Source: Clostridium sp. CAG:1024
GTDB taxonomy: Bacteria; Bacillota; Clostridia; Christensenellales; CAG-138
NCBI GenBank assembly: GCA_000432015.1
Contig: HF985514.1
Coordinates: forward strand, 1-13,992
Length of the DNA: 13,992 nt
Reading direction: 5' to 3'
This document shows, one piece after another, positions 6,873 through 13,924 of this stretch. A program made the position numbers and the translations under genes. Every line of letters begins with the position of its first letter. Positions within the stretch are counted from its first letter, which is position 1. The notes under the pieces are model-generated. The model saw nothing but the letters and a program-made list of their open reading frames with translations, was not told the origin of the DNA and made no database searches.

Positions 6873-7121
6873 GTGCGCGATTACATTGAAGAACGGATCT
6901 ATCAGGCTGCGGCATACATCGTGGAGCACGGCGCAACAGTACGCGAGACAGCCAAGGAATTGGGGATTAGTAAAAGCACCGTGCATCAGGATGTTTCCGT
7001 GCGGCTCGTACAGCTGAACCCGCAGCTTGCCCGCGCAGTGCGGCTGGTCCTCGATAAAAACAAAGCCGAACGGCATATCCGCGGCGGACAGGCGACCTAT
7101 CGAAAGTACAAATGCAGCTGA
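6873..7121 (+). CDS. spoIIID: Sporulation transcription regulator SpoIIID
   Basis: SpoIIID is a small mother-cell DNA-binding protein that activates and represses many sigma-E genes during sporulation. The 82-aa product matches the family along its length: RDYIEERIYQAAAYIVE, a helix-turn-helix TVRETAKELGISKSTVHQD (residues 22-40), RLVQLNPQLA, and the basic C-terminal end RHIRGGQATYRKYK that contacts DNA. It is slightly shorter than B. subtilis SpoIIID (93 aa) because the tail after KYK is absent. The start is GTG at 6873 with GGAGG at 6859-6863; family alignment starts there. It is monocistronic and converges on comF with a single base between the two stop codons. In B. subtilis it precedes mbl; here it does not. 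Confidence 0.96.
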   Translation: MRDYIEERIYQAAAYIVEHGATVRETAKELGISKSTVHQDVSVRLVQLNPQLARAVRLVLDKNKAERHIRGGQATYRKYKCS

Positions 7122-7122
7122 T

Positions 7123-7773
7123 TCAGAACTTGGGCGGGACGGCAGAACAGGCGCAGGCGGCATAGACGCGTACTGCGCCTTGCTTTTTGAGCGCGTCTGC
7201 GCAGGCCATGAGCGTACTGCGGGTCGTCACAACGTCGTCGATCAGCAAAACGGACAACCCAGCGGTTTTGGAAGAGGCGAGGTATACATTTTCAAGGATG
7301 TTCCGTCGTTCTGAAGCGGTTTTCTGCGTCTGAGAGCGCGTGAGACGTGTTTTTTTCAAAAGCGAACGGTCGATCTGTAGAGACGGACAGCGCTCCCGTA
7401 AAGCGATCGCGAGCGCGTCGGGCGGATTATACCCGCGCAGATACTCTTTGAGCGGATGCATGGGAACCGGAACGACACGGTCGATCGACCAGTCGGCGGG
7501 AAGCGTTAGCTCGCGCATGAAAAAGCGCGCGAGATAGGTCTGTCCTTGGTATTTGAAACGATGCATGGCATCGTGCAGCACAGGGTCGTACCAAAAGGAA
7601 ACGGCAAGACCGTCGAGCGGCGCGAAAAATGAAGGCGCATCACAGCGGCGGACAGCGGCGGCGCATTGTGCGCAAAGTCCGTCCGGACGCAGCAGAAGCT
7701 CACGGTCGCAAACCGGGCAGCAGCAGTCCTCGGGAAATAGCACGCGGGACAATCGTGTCAGCAAATCGGCCAC
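7123..7773 (-). CDS. comF: ComF family protein (phosphoribosyltransferase-like)
   Basis: ComF (ComFC) proteins take part in DNA uptake or processing of transforming DNA, but many carriers are not known to be competent. The 216-aa product has a zinc-ribbon-like N-terminus (C17-C18-C19-PVC22 and C34-AQ-C37), a central VPVPMHPLKEYLRGYNP (family pattern R.RGfNq), the basic LLKKTRLTRSQTQKTASER stretch and a type I phosphoribosyltransferase loop VLLIDDVVTTRSTL (175-188). In that loop the Gly usually following TT is Arg. The start is GTG (7773-7771) with GGAGG upstream. It follows recD2 by 19 bases, a common clostridial pair, and probably shares its transcript. Confidence 0.92.
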   Translation of the reverse strand: MADLLTRLSRVLFPEDCCCPVCDRELLLRPDGLCAQCAAAVRRCDAPSFFAPLDGLAVSFWYDPVLHDAMHRFKYQGQTYLARFFMRELTLPADWSIDRVVPVPMHPLKEYLRGYNPPDALAIALRERCPSLQIDRSLLKKTRLTRSQTQKTASERRNILENVYLASSKTAGLSVLLIDDVVTTRSTLMACADALKKQGAVRVYAACACSAVPPKF

Positions 7774-7792
7774 AGTTGCCTTCCTCCGCCCT

Positions 7793-9991
7793 TCAGGCCT
7801 TCAAGAATGCGCACTCCGCAAGCCTCTGTGCGAGCGAGGTATAGCGCCTCGTGGAACGGTTGTTATCCACCATAGCGCGAATGGTCTCCCTGCGGCCGAT
7901 ACAGCAGACCTGAGACTTTGCCCGCGTTATGGCGGTATACAAAAGATTGCGGGTCAACAGCAGCGGCGTTCCGCCCGCCAGCGGCAGCAGAACGATCGGG
8001 AATTCGCTTCCCTGACTCTTGTGTATGGAGATACAGTATGCAAGACTCAGCGTATCCACCTGTGAAAAATCGTAGTTTGCAAGCCGGTCGTCATCGAACA
8101 GAACGCTCAGCCGGCGAGCTGCGGGGTCAATGTGGTACACCGTTCCGAGATCGCCGTTGAATGCGCCCGTGCCTTCAACGACTTCTCCGGATTGGCCGCG
8201 GCGCGTCCATTCCACCTTATAGTCGTTCTGCATCTGCATGATCTTGTCGCCCTCCCGAAAGACCGTATCGCCGAATGCCTGTTCACGCTTGCCGGGCGCG
8301 GGCGGGTTCAGCGCAGCTTGCAGAGCACGGTTGATGTTGTAGACGCCAAGCGTTCCTTTTTTCATAGGCGCAAGCACTTGGATGTCCAGAAGCGGTTCAT
8401 TCGTGTGGAGAACGGGCGCAGGATGTGTGCAAAGCGCGATCAAACGCGCAAGAACGGCGTCCTGTGACGCAAGCTCTTCAAAGCGAAAATCAGAATCGGC
8501 AAGATCGAGCCGCGGCATTTCGCCATGGTTGACAAGATGCGCGTTCTGCACGATATAGCTTTCCTGCGCCTGCCGAAAGATCTCGGTGAGCCGTACCACG
8601 CGTACGACGTCGCTCTTGATAATGTCGCGTAACGCGTCGCCGCAGCCGACCGGGGGTAACTGGTCGCTGTCGCCGACGAGGATCAGCCTCGTTCCGGGGA
8701 CAATGGCCTTGAGCAGCGCGGACATCAGCGGGATATCGACCATGGAGGCCTCGTCGATGATGACAATGTCGTAGAACAGCGGGTTCTCGTCGTTTCGCGT
8801 AAAGCCCTCGCCCGGAATGTACTCGAGCAAACGATGGATGGTTTTCGCTTCGCAGCCGGTCGCCTCGGTCATGCGCTTTGCAGCGCGGCCGGTCGGAGCA
8901 GCGAGCGCAAAGTCCATCTGCATATCGGACAGGATCTCGGTAATGCAGCGTATGATCGTTGTCTTGCCGGTGCCGGGGCCGCCGGTGATGACGAGCAGCC
9001 CCTCGTTCAGGGCGGCTTCGACGGCTTCGTATTGCTGCGGCGCAAGCTGGATGGAGTGATTCTGCGTGAGCGCCAAGTTCAGAAAAGGGTTTGCAATGGG
9101 CTTTTCGGTGAGCTGTATCAGCTTTTCGGCGACGCTTTGTTCCATACGCTGTACCCAGGGAAGGAAGATGCCGTCGTCGTCGCCGACCATTTGGTAAACG
9201 AGCTCACCTTTGCCGATCAGAGCGTCGAGCGTATCGGAGACGGCCTCCTCGTCCACGCCCAGAAGCTTGACTGCATAGCCGATGAGCGAAGCGCGCGGGA
9301 CATAGGTGTGTCCGTATTCCATGCGCGCAAGGTTCAGCGCATAGAGAATGCCAGCAGAGAGCCGCGATGCGGAGTCGTAGGAAAAACCCGGAACGTTCTG
9401 CGCAATGCGATCCGCAATGACAAACCCAATGCCCTCCACATCAGCGATCATCTGATAGGGATTCTCTTCAATGCGGGCAAGGCAGAGCCCGCCGTAGATA
9501 CGATAGAGCTTCAGCGCCTGCGTGACGGTAACGCCGTATGGTTCGAGCGCGAGCATAATGTCCCGCATCTGCATGTTTTCCTGATAGGAGGCAGCGATCA
9601 TGGCGGCGCGTTTTTTTCCGATGCCGCTGATCTCGAGCAGCCGTTCCGGCGCGTTGTCCAAGATATCCAGCGTATTCATGCCGAAACTCTGCACAATGGC
9701 GTGTGCGGTGGAAGCGCCGACGCCGCGGATCAGGCCGCTGCCGAGGTAGCTTTCGATGGCGGACAATGTAGACGGAGCGAGCGTTTTTGCCGACGCCGCC
9801 TTGAATTGACGGCCGTATTTCGGATGACTTGCATACTGACCGGTCAAGGTGACGCGCTCGCCTCGGTTGCAAAGCGCAAGCGAACCGACCGCCGTGATAT
9901 GCTCGCCCTCATCGGAGAACAGCTCGAGCACGGTGTATCCATTGTCTGCGTTGCGATAGATGATGTTTTCGATTGTACCAGTCAGTTCCAT
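7793..9991 (-). CDS. recD2: RecD2-type ATP-dependent DNA helicase
   Basis: RecD2 is a 5'-3' superfamily 1B helicase that works without RecBC and is linked to repair and replication-fork integrity. The 732-aa protein is full length for the family. It opens with an OB-like N-terminal domain (GTIENIIYRNADNGYTVLEL), then helix-hairpin-helix motifs (about 84-100 GSGLIRGVGASTAHAI; 120-135 EISGIGKKRAAMI), Walker A GGPGTGKTT (about 336-344), Walker B VIIDEASMVD (about 410-419), LVGDSDQLPPVGCG (motif III) and, near the C-terminus, SIHKSQGSEF and YTAITRAK (motifs V/VI). ATG at 9991-9989 fits the family N-terminus; its ribosome binding site is weak, and it is only 7 bases from the upstream permease stop, suggesting coupling. 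comF follows. Confidence 0.96.
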   Translation of the reverse strand: MELTGTIENIIYRNADNGYTVLELFSDEGEHITAVGSLALCNRGERVTLTGQYASHPKYGRQFKAASAKTLAPSTLSAIESYLGSGLIRGVGASTAHAIVQSFGMNTLDILDNAPERLLEISGIGKKRAAMIAASYQENMQMRDIMLALEPYGVTVTQALKLYRIYGGLCLARIEENPYQMIADVEGIGFVIADRIAQNVPGFSYDSASRLSAGILYALNLARMEYGHTYVPRASLIGYAVKLLGVDEEAVSDTLDALIGKGELVYQMVGDDDGIFLPWVQRMEQSVAEKLIQLTEKPIANPFLNLALTQNHSIQLAPQQYEAVEAALNEGLLVITGGPGTGKTTIIRCITEILSDMQMDFALAAPTGRAAKRMTEATGCEAKTIHRLLEYIPGEGFTRNDENPLFYDIVIIDEASMVDIPLMSALLKAIVPGTRLILVGDSDQLPPVGCGDALRDIIKSDVVRVVRLTEIFRQAQESYIVQNAHLVNHGEMPRLDLADSDFRFEELASQDAVLARLIALCTHPAPVLHTNEPLLDIQVLAPMKKGTLGVYNINRALQAALNPPAPGKREQAFGDTVFREGDKIMQMQNDYKVEWTRRGQSGEVVEGTGAFNGDLGTVYHIDPAARRLSVLFDDDRLANYDFSQVDTLSLAYCISIHKSQGSEFPIVLLPLAGGTPLLLTRNLLYTAITRAKSQVCCIGRRETIRAMVDNNRSTRRYTSLAQRLAECAFLKA

Positions 9992-9998
9992 TGCCGTA

Positions 9999-10847
9999 TC
10001 AGAAGACCCATTGAAGAACGCTGCCTGCGATCACTGCGGAGAGGAACGCGCTCCCGATCACAATGGCGTAGACGCGGGCGCCGCGTTTTCCGCGCAGCAG
10101 CACGAGCAGCCCGATGCCCGCCGAGGAGCAAAGTCCCGCGATCGCAGAGCCAAAGGAGATCATGCCGTCAAGGTAGAGCTGGGTCAGCAAAACCGAAGCA
10201 GCGCAGTTCGGGATCAGTCCGACGAGCGCTGCGATCAGCGGCTGAAACGGACCGGGAAGCAGCAACGCGGAGAGCTTTTCCTCGCCGATCAGCGAGATCA
10301 AAAGGCCGAGCGCGAGCGAGAACAGGAATAGATACTGAAAGATCTCCAGCGTGCGACGCACGGCGGCAAGCAGAATGTGCGAGAACTTTCTGTCGCTCTT
10401 GCAAACATGCGTTTCTGCATTTGCGGCGAAAGCGGCGTCCTGACTGCTGCGATTCCAGAACAGATCGAGCAAAAAGCCCGCACCCATCGCGACCACAAGC
10501 TTGACAAGGAGCAGCCGCAAGACTTCCTGCCAACCGCCGGGGTTGGCGAGCAGCACGGGAACGGCCTCGTCGGAGGTCGAAAGAAACACCGCCACGAGCG
10601 TGCCGGCAGAGACGAGACCGCCGTTGAACAGCTCCGCGCAGGCAGCGGAAAAGCCGCATTGCGGGACACAGCCCAAAAGAGCGCCCAGCGCGGGACCGAA
10701 ACGGCCTGCCTTGCGGATGCTCAGCACAAAACGATCTGCGGCCCGATGCTCAAGGTATTCCATGACAAAGACCGTGAGCAGCAGAAAGGGCAGAAGCTTT
10801 GCGCTGTCCAGCAGCGCGTCGAGAAACACATCAAACAAGTCGCTCAT
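9999..10847 (-). CDS. ArsP_2-like putative metal/metalloid exporter permease
   Basis: A 282-aa polytopic membrane protein with the pattern of the 'putative 10-TM heavy-metal exporter' (ArsP_2) family. Two inverted-repeat-like halves are visible: GCVPQCGFSAACAELFNGG followed by LSTSDEAVPVLL in the first, and GLIPNCAASVLL followed by GLCSSAGIGLLVLL in the second. The Cys/Gln and SDE residues between helices are likely at the transport site. The substrate (arsenic compound, manganese or other) is not decided by sequence. I start at ATG 10847-10845, matching the usual N-terminus (LLDALLDSAKLLPFL); a TTG start at 10904 would add 19 residues encoded by the glyS terminator and is unlikely. No good ribosome binding site: GGGAG is 13 bases away. 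It may be cotranscribed with recD2. Confidence 0.85.
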   Translation of the reverse strand: MSDLFDVFLDALLDSAKLLPFLLLTVFVMEYLEHRAADRFVLSIRKAGRFGPALGALLGCVPQCGFSAACAELFNGGLVSAGTLVAVFLSTSDEAVPVLLANPGGWQEVLRLLLVKLVVAMGAGFLLDLFWNRSSQDAAFAANAETHVCKSDRKFSHILLAAVRRTLEIFQYLFLFSLALGLLISLIGEEKLSALLLPGPFQPLIAALVGLIPNCAASVLLTQLYLDGMISFGSAIAGLCSSAGIGLLVLLRGKRGARVYAIVIGSAFLSAVIAGSVLQWVF

Positions 10848-10849
10848 TG

Positions 10850-10885
10850 AAATAGAAAGACTCCCGCTCACAGTGGAAGCGGGAG
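10850..10885 (-). terminator. Intrinsic terminator after glyS
   Basis: Reading the minus strand, CTCCCGCT (10885-10878) pairs with AGCGGGAG (10868-10861) over a 9-base loop, followed by TCTTTCTATTT. It begins 15 bases after the glyS stop, and its T-rich tail ends directly before the start codon of the ArsP_2-like gene. Confidence 0.82.
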
Positions 10886-10900
10886 CGTTTCCTCCTTTTG

Positions 10901-12289
10901 TCAAAAATCGATCCGTTCGGCGATGTATGCGTCGAGCGCTTCGATCGGGAGACGAACCTGCTCCATCGTATCGCGGTCGCGAACGGTCACGCAGCCGTCG
11001 TTTTCCGTTTCAAAGTCGATCGTGATGCACATCGGCGTGCCGATTTCATCCTCGCGGCGATAGCGTTTTCCGATGCTTCCGGTCTCGTCAAAGTCGAGCA
11101 TGTATTTCTTCGACAGAGCCGTATAGACCTCCATGGCCTTATCGGAAAGCTTCTTCGACAGCGGCAGGATCGCCGCCTTGTAGGGCGCGAGCGCCGGATG
11201 CAGATGCAATACGGTGCGCACGTCGCCGCCTTCCAGCTCTTCTTCATCGTAAGCATCGCAGAGGAACGCAAGCGTCACGCGGTCTGCACCGAGCGAGGGC
11301 TCCACGCAGTAGGGAACATACTTCTCGTTCGTTGTGGGGTCGAGGTACTCAAAGTTTGCGCCGCTGTGGTTCGCATGCGCCTTGAGGTCGAAGTCCGTAC
11401 GGTCGGCAATGCCCCAAAGCTCGCCCCAGCCGAACGGGAACAGGAACTCGATGTCCGTCGTGCCGCGACTGTAGTGCGACAGCTCTTCCTTGGCATGTTC
11501 ACGCATCTTGATGTGCGCTTCGGTCATGCCGAGCGAGAGCAGGAAGTTCTTGCAGTAGTTTTTCCAGTATTCATACCATTCAAGATCCGTGCCGGGCGTG
11601 CAGAAGAACTCCAGCTCCATCTGCTCGAACTCGCGGATACGGAAAATGAAGTTGCCCGGCGTGATCTCGTTGCGGAAGGACTTGCCGATCTGCGCGATGC
11701 CAAACGGGATCTTGCGGCGTGTCGTGCGCTGCACGTTTTTGAAATTGACGAAGATGCCCTGCGCCGTTTCGGGACGGAGATACAGCTCGGAAGTCGAGTC
11801 CTCGGTCACACCCTGGAAGGTCTTGAACATGAGGTTGAATTTGCGAATGCCGGTGAAATCCTTTGCACCGCACTCGGGGCAGGCGATCCCCTCATCGATA
11901 ATGTACTGCTGCATCTGCTCGTTCGTCCAGCCGTCCGGATGAACGTCAAGGCCGTGCTCCTTTGCGTAGGCTTCGATAAGCTGGTCCGCACGGAAACGGG
12001 ATTTGCACGCCTTGCAGTCCATGAGCGGATCGGAAAAACCACCCACATGGCCGCTCGCCACCCAGGTTTGGGGGTTCATCAGGATCGCAGCGTCCATGCC
12101 GACGTTGTAGGGACACTCCTGCACGAATTTACGCCACCAGGCCCGCTTGATGTTGTTTTTGAATTCTACGCCCAGCGGGCCGTAATCCCAAGAGTTGGCG
12201 AGGCCGCCGTAGATCTCGCTGCCGGGGTAAACAAAGCCGCGCCCTTTGCACAGAGCGACGATCTTATCCATGGTTTTTTCACATGCCAT
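10901..12289 (-). CDS. glyS: Glycyl-tRNA synthetase (single-chain dimeric type)
   Basis: Charges tRNA-Gly with glycine in the cytoplasm. The 462-aa enzyme is the class II alpha-2 form (GRS1/GlyQS), not the bacterial alpha2-beta2 form. Visible are the motif 1 region (YGPLGVEFKNNIKRAWW), a four-Cys putative zinc site (DCKAC, ACPEC), RPETAQGIFVNFKNV, motif 2 (GKSFRNEITPGNFIFRIREF), motif 3 (LGADRVTLAFL) and the anticodon-binding domain (about 360-462, ending with the DTMEQVRLPIEAL region). ATG at 12289-12287 follows AGGAGG (12306-12301). The promoter is close by and the leader only about 25 bases, leaving no room for a T-box riboswitch. It is followed by a terminator. Confidence 0.97.
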   Translation of the reverse strand: MACEKTMDKIVALCKGRGFVYPGSEIYGGLANSWDYGPLGVEFKNNIKRAWWRKFVQECPYNVGMDAAILMNPQTWVASGHVGGFSDPLMDCKACKSRFRADQLIEAYAKEHGLDVHPDGWTNEQMQQYIIDEGIACPECGAKDFTGIRKFNLMFKTFQGVTEDSTSELYLRPETAQGIFVNFKNVQRTTRRKIPFGIAQIGKSFRNEITPGNFIFRIREFEQMELEFFCTPGTDLEWYEYWKNYCKNFLLSLGMTEAHIKMREHAKEELSHYSRGTTDIEFLFPFGWGELWGIADRTDFDLKAHANHSGANFEYLDPTTNEKYVPYCVEPSLGADRVTLAFLCDAYDEEELEGGDVRTVLHLHPALAPYKAAILPLSKKLSDKAMEVYTALSKKYMLDFDETGSIGKRYRREDEIGTPMCITIDFETENDGCVTVRDRDTMEQVRLPIEALDAYIAERIDF

Positions 12290-12322
12290 AATCCAATACT
12301 CCTCCTAAATTTCCACGCATCT

Positions 12323-12351
12323 ATTATTAGGTACAAAGCGGGTTTTGTCAA
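12323..12351 (-). promoter_or_regulatory. Sigma-A promoter of glyS
   Basis: On the minus strand a perfect TTGACA (12351-12346) and AATAAT (12328-12323, 5 of 6) are 17 bases apart. Transcription would start near 12316, about 27 bases before the glyS ATG. Confidence 0.85.
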
Positions 12352-12452
12352 GGCAAAAGGCGCAGGACAAGCACAGCATTTCGGTATTTTGCGTAGTATG
12401 GGGTAAGCGGCGGCGAAAGCTGTCGAAAGCAAAACAACAGGAGGATTATCCT

Positions 12453-12677
12453 ATGGGTATTTTCGGTGGATGCAATGGCGGCTGCAACGGAACGAACTGG
12501 TGGTGGATCATCATCATTCTGCTTCTTCTTGATGGCGGCAACACCTGCGACAGCCTGATCTGGCTGCTGCTCCTCTCCAGATTCTGCGGCTGCGGAAACG
12601 CAGAGGAGACGAACGGCTGCGGCTGCGGTTCCCGCGTTTCCACGCAGAGCGGCTGTGGGTGCGGCTGCGGCTGCTAA
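12453..12677 (+). CDS. Small Gly/Cys-rich protein with hydrophobic core (chorion-class-like)
   Basis: A 74-aa protein of unknown function. It begins MGIFGGCNGGCNGTNWWW, continues with IIIILLLLDGG and SLIWLLLLSRF (two hydrophobic blocks at about 16-26 and 35-42), and ends in GCGCGSRVSTQSGCGCGCGC. I count 11 cysteines, mostly alternating with glycine. Clostridial genomes contain such proteins under the label 'chorion class high-cysteine protein'; a role in the spore envelope or disulfide cross-linking is a guess. The start is ATG 12453 with AGGAGG at 12439-12444, 8 bases away; a longer frame from 12345 overlaps the glyS promoter and has no ribosome binding site. It is divergent from glyS, and I recognise neither its promoter nor a terminator. 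Confidence 0.8.
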   Translation: MGIFGGCNGGCNGTNWWWIIIILLLLDGGNTCDSLIWLLLLSRFCGCGNAEETNGCGCGSRVSTQSGCGCGCGC

Positions 12678-12732
12678 GACGGCAGGATCGCGGCGTAATC
12701 AAGGAATAGAGTAGCGAGAACGCCCTCCTTTG

Positions 12733-12741
12733 TGCTATACT
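12733..12741 (+). promoter_or_regulatory. Extended -10 promoter of mnmA
   Basis: TGCTATACT combines the extended -10 TGn with TATACT (5 of 6, 12736-12741). The -35 region 17 bases upstream (AGCGAG) is poor, as is usual for extended -10 promoters. AGGAGGG (12751-12757) follows, just before the TTG start at 12764, leaving a leader of roughly 15 bases. Confidence 0.55.
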
Positions 12742-12763
12742 TTGGCAGAGAGGAGGGATTCTC

Positions 12764-13864
12764 TTGCATGAGGGACATATCGTCGTCGGCATGTCGGGCG
12801 GCGTTGACAGCACGGTCGCGGCATACCTGCTCAAGCAGCAGGGCTATGATGTGGTGGGCGTGTTCATGAAAAACTGGGAAGAGGAAACCGAGGACGGCGT
12901 TTGCACTGCGGCCGCGGATTACGAAGATGTGCGGCGGGTCTCGGACGCCATCGGCATCCCGTACTATACGGTCAATTTTGCAAAGGAATACCGCGACCGG
13001 GTGTTTTCGTATTTTCTTGCGGAATACCGGGCGGGCCGCACGCCGAACCCGGACGTGCTGTGCAACTGTGAGATCAAGTTCCGCGCTTTTTTGGATTTTG
13101 CCATGGGGACGGGCGCTTCTGCGCTTGCGACCGGACACTATGCGCGGCTTGCAAGGGAGGGCGGCGGCGTTCGGCTGCTGCGCGCTGCGGACGGCAACAA
13201 AGATCAGACCTACTTTCTTGCGGGCTTGACGCAGGAACAGCTCGGGAAAGCCTTGTTTCCCATCGGTGACATCCATAAGAATGAGGTGCGGCGCATCGCG
13301 CGAGAGCAGAACTTTGCAAACGCGAACAAAAAGGACAGCACCGGCGTGTGCTTTATCGGCGAACGCAATTTCAAGAAGTTCCTGATGGAATACCTTCCAG
13401 CACAGCGCGGCGACATCATGACCGAAAAGGGAAAGGTCATCGGAAAGCACGACGGGCTCATGTATTATACGCTGGGGCAGCGCCGTGGACTCGGTATCGG
13501 CGGGCAGGCCGGGGGAACGGGCGAGAGCTTTTTCGTGATCGGAAAGGATCTGTCGCGCAACCTTTTGATCGTGCAGCAGGGTGAACATGAGGAACTGTTT
13601 TCGCTGTCGCTGGATGCGGACAAGATCCACTGGATCGCTGGACATGCGCCGAAAGCCGAATTTGACTGCACGGCAAAGTTCCGTTATCGCCAGAGTGACC
13701 GGCCGGTCACGGTACAGGTTTGCGGCGATGGGGCGCATGTTCGTTTCCATGCGCCGGAGCGTGCGGTCACGCCGGGACAATGGGTCGTGTTCTATGACGG
13801 CGAAACCTGCCTGGGCGGCGGCCCGATCGACCGCACGGAACCGCAGAAAGCGATCCGAATTTAG
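12764..13864 (+). CDS. mnmA: tRNA-specific 2-thiouridylase MnmA
   Basis: MnmA adds sulfur to U34 of the tRNAs for Lys, Glu and Gln in the cytoplasm, using ATP and a sulfur relay. The 366-aa product has the PP-loop GMSGGVDST (9-17), FMKNWEE (34-40), the first catalytic Cys100 in NPDVLCNCEIKF, LATGHYAR (121-128), DQTYFLAGL (147-155) and the second catalytic Cys196 in DSTGVCFIGE, then GLMYYTLGQRRGLGIGG and the C-terminal beta-barrel. Both active cysteines are present. The start is TTG at 12764, 7 bases after AGGAGG (12751-12756); the ATG at 12768 is out of frame. An own promoter and terminator suggest a single-gene unit. Confidence 0.97.
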   Translation: MHEGHIVVGMSGGVDSTVAAYLLKQQGYDVVGVFMKNWEEETEDGVCTAAADYEDVRRVSDAIGIPYYTVNFAKEYRDRVFSYFLAEYRAGRTPNPDVLCNCEIKFRAFLDFAMGTGASALATGHYARLAREGGGVRLLRAADGNKDQTYFLAGLTQEQLGKALFPIGDIHKNEVRRIAREQNFANANKKDSTGVCFIGERNFKKFLMEYLPAQRGDIMTEKGKVIGKHDGLMYYTLGQRRGLGIGGQAGGTGESFFVIGKDLSRNLLIVQQGEHEELFSLSLDADKIHWIAGHAPKAEFDCTAKFRYRQSDRPVTVQVCGDGAHVRFHAPERAVTPGQWVVFYDGETCLGGGPIDRTEPQKAIRI

Positions 13865-13880
13865 CTTTGAGGGCAGAGAG

Positions 13881-13907
13881 CGCCGGATTTGCATTCCGGC
13901 GTTTTTT
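13881..13907 (+). terminator. Intrinsic terminator of mnmA
   Basis: CGCCGGA (13881-13887) pairs with TCCGGCG (13895-13901) around a 7-base loop, followed by six T (13902-13907). It lies 16 bases after the mnmA stop. Confidence 0.9.
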
Positions 13908-13917
13908 CATCTATAAT
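13889..13917 (+). promoter_or_regulatory. Promoter overlapping the mnmA terminator
   Basis: A perfect TATAAT at 13912-13917 is 17 bases from TTGCAT at 13889-13894, which is the terminator loop. The -35 matches only 3 of 6. The expected transcription start (about 13924-13925) coincides with the ATG of the next gene. Confidence 0.5.
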
Positions 13918-13924
13918 AAACGCT

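Noticed and set aside
7045..7075. Short GCCGTTCGGC plus T-rich tract on the minus strand as a comF terminator
   Set aside because: The stem is only 3-4 bp and lies inside spoIIID coding sequence.
8834..10504. A 556-codon plus-strand open frame opposite recD2 and the permease
   Set aside because: It crosses the junction of two clear genes, has Arg-rich low-quality composition and no ribosome binding site.
10887..10904. TTGACA and AAAGGAGG on the minus strand just after glyS as a promoter and ribosome binding site for the permease
   Set aside because: No -10 element lies at a workable distance, and no start codon lies within ribosome-binding range of the AGGAGG.
10898..12406. A 502-codon plus-strand open frame opposite glyS
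   Set aside because: Exact shadow of a highly conserved synthetase gene; no motifs of its own.
12380..12412. Sigma-K-like -10 (TATGGGGTA) before the Gly/Cys-rich gene
   Set aside because: Two mismatches in the -10 and no AC-type -35 at the right spacing.
12674..13894. A 406-codon minus-strand open frame opposite mnmA
   Set aside because: Shadow of mnmA; it also runs through the terminator.
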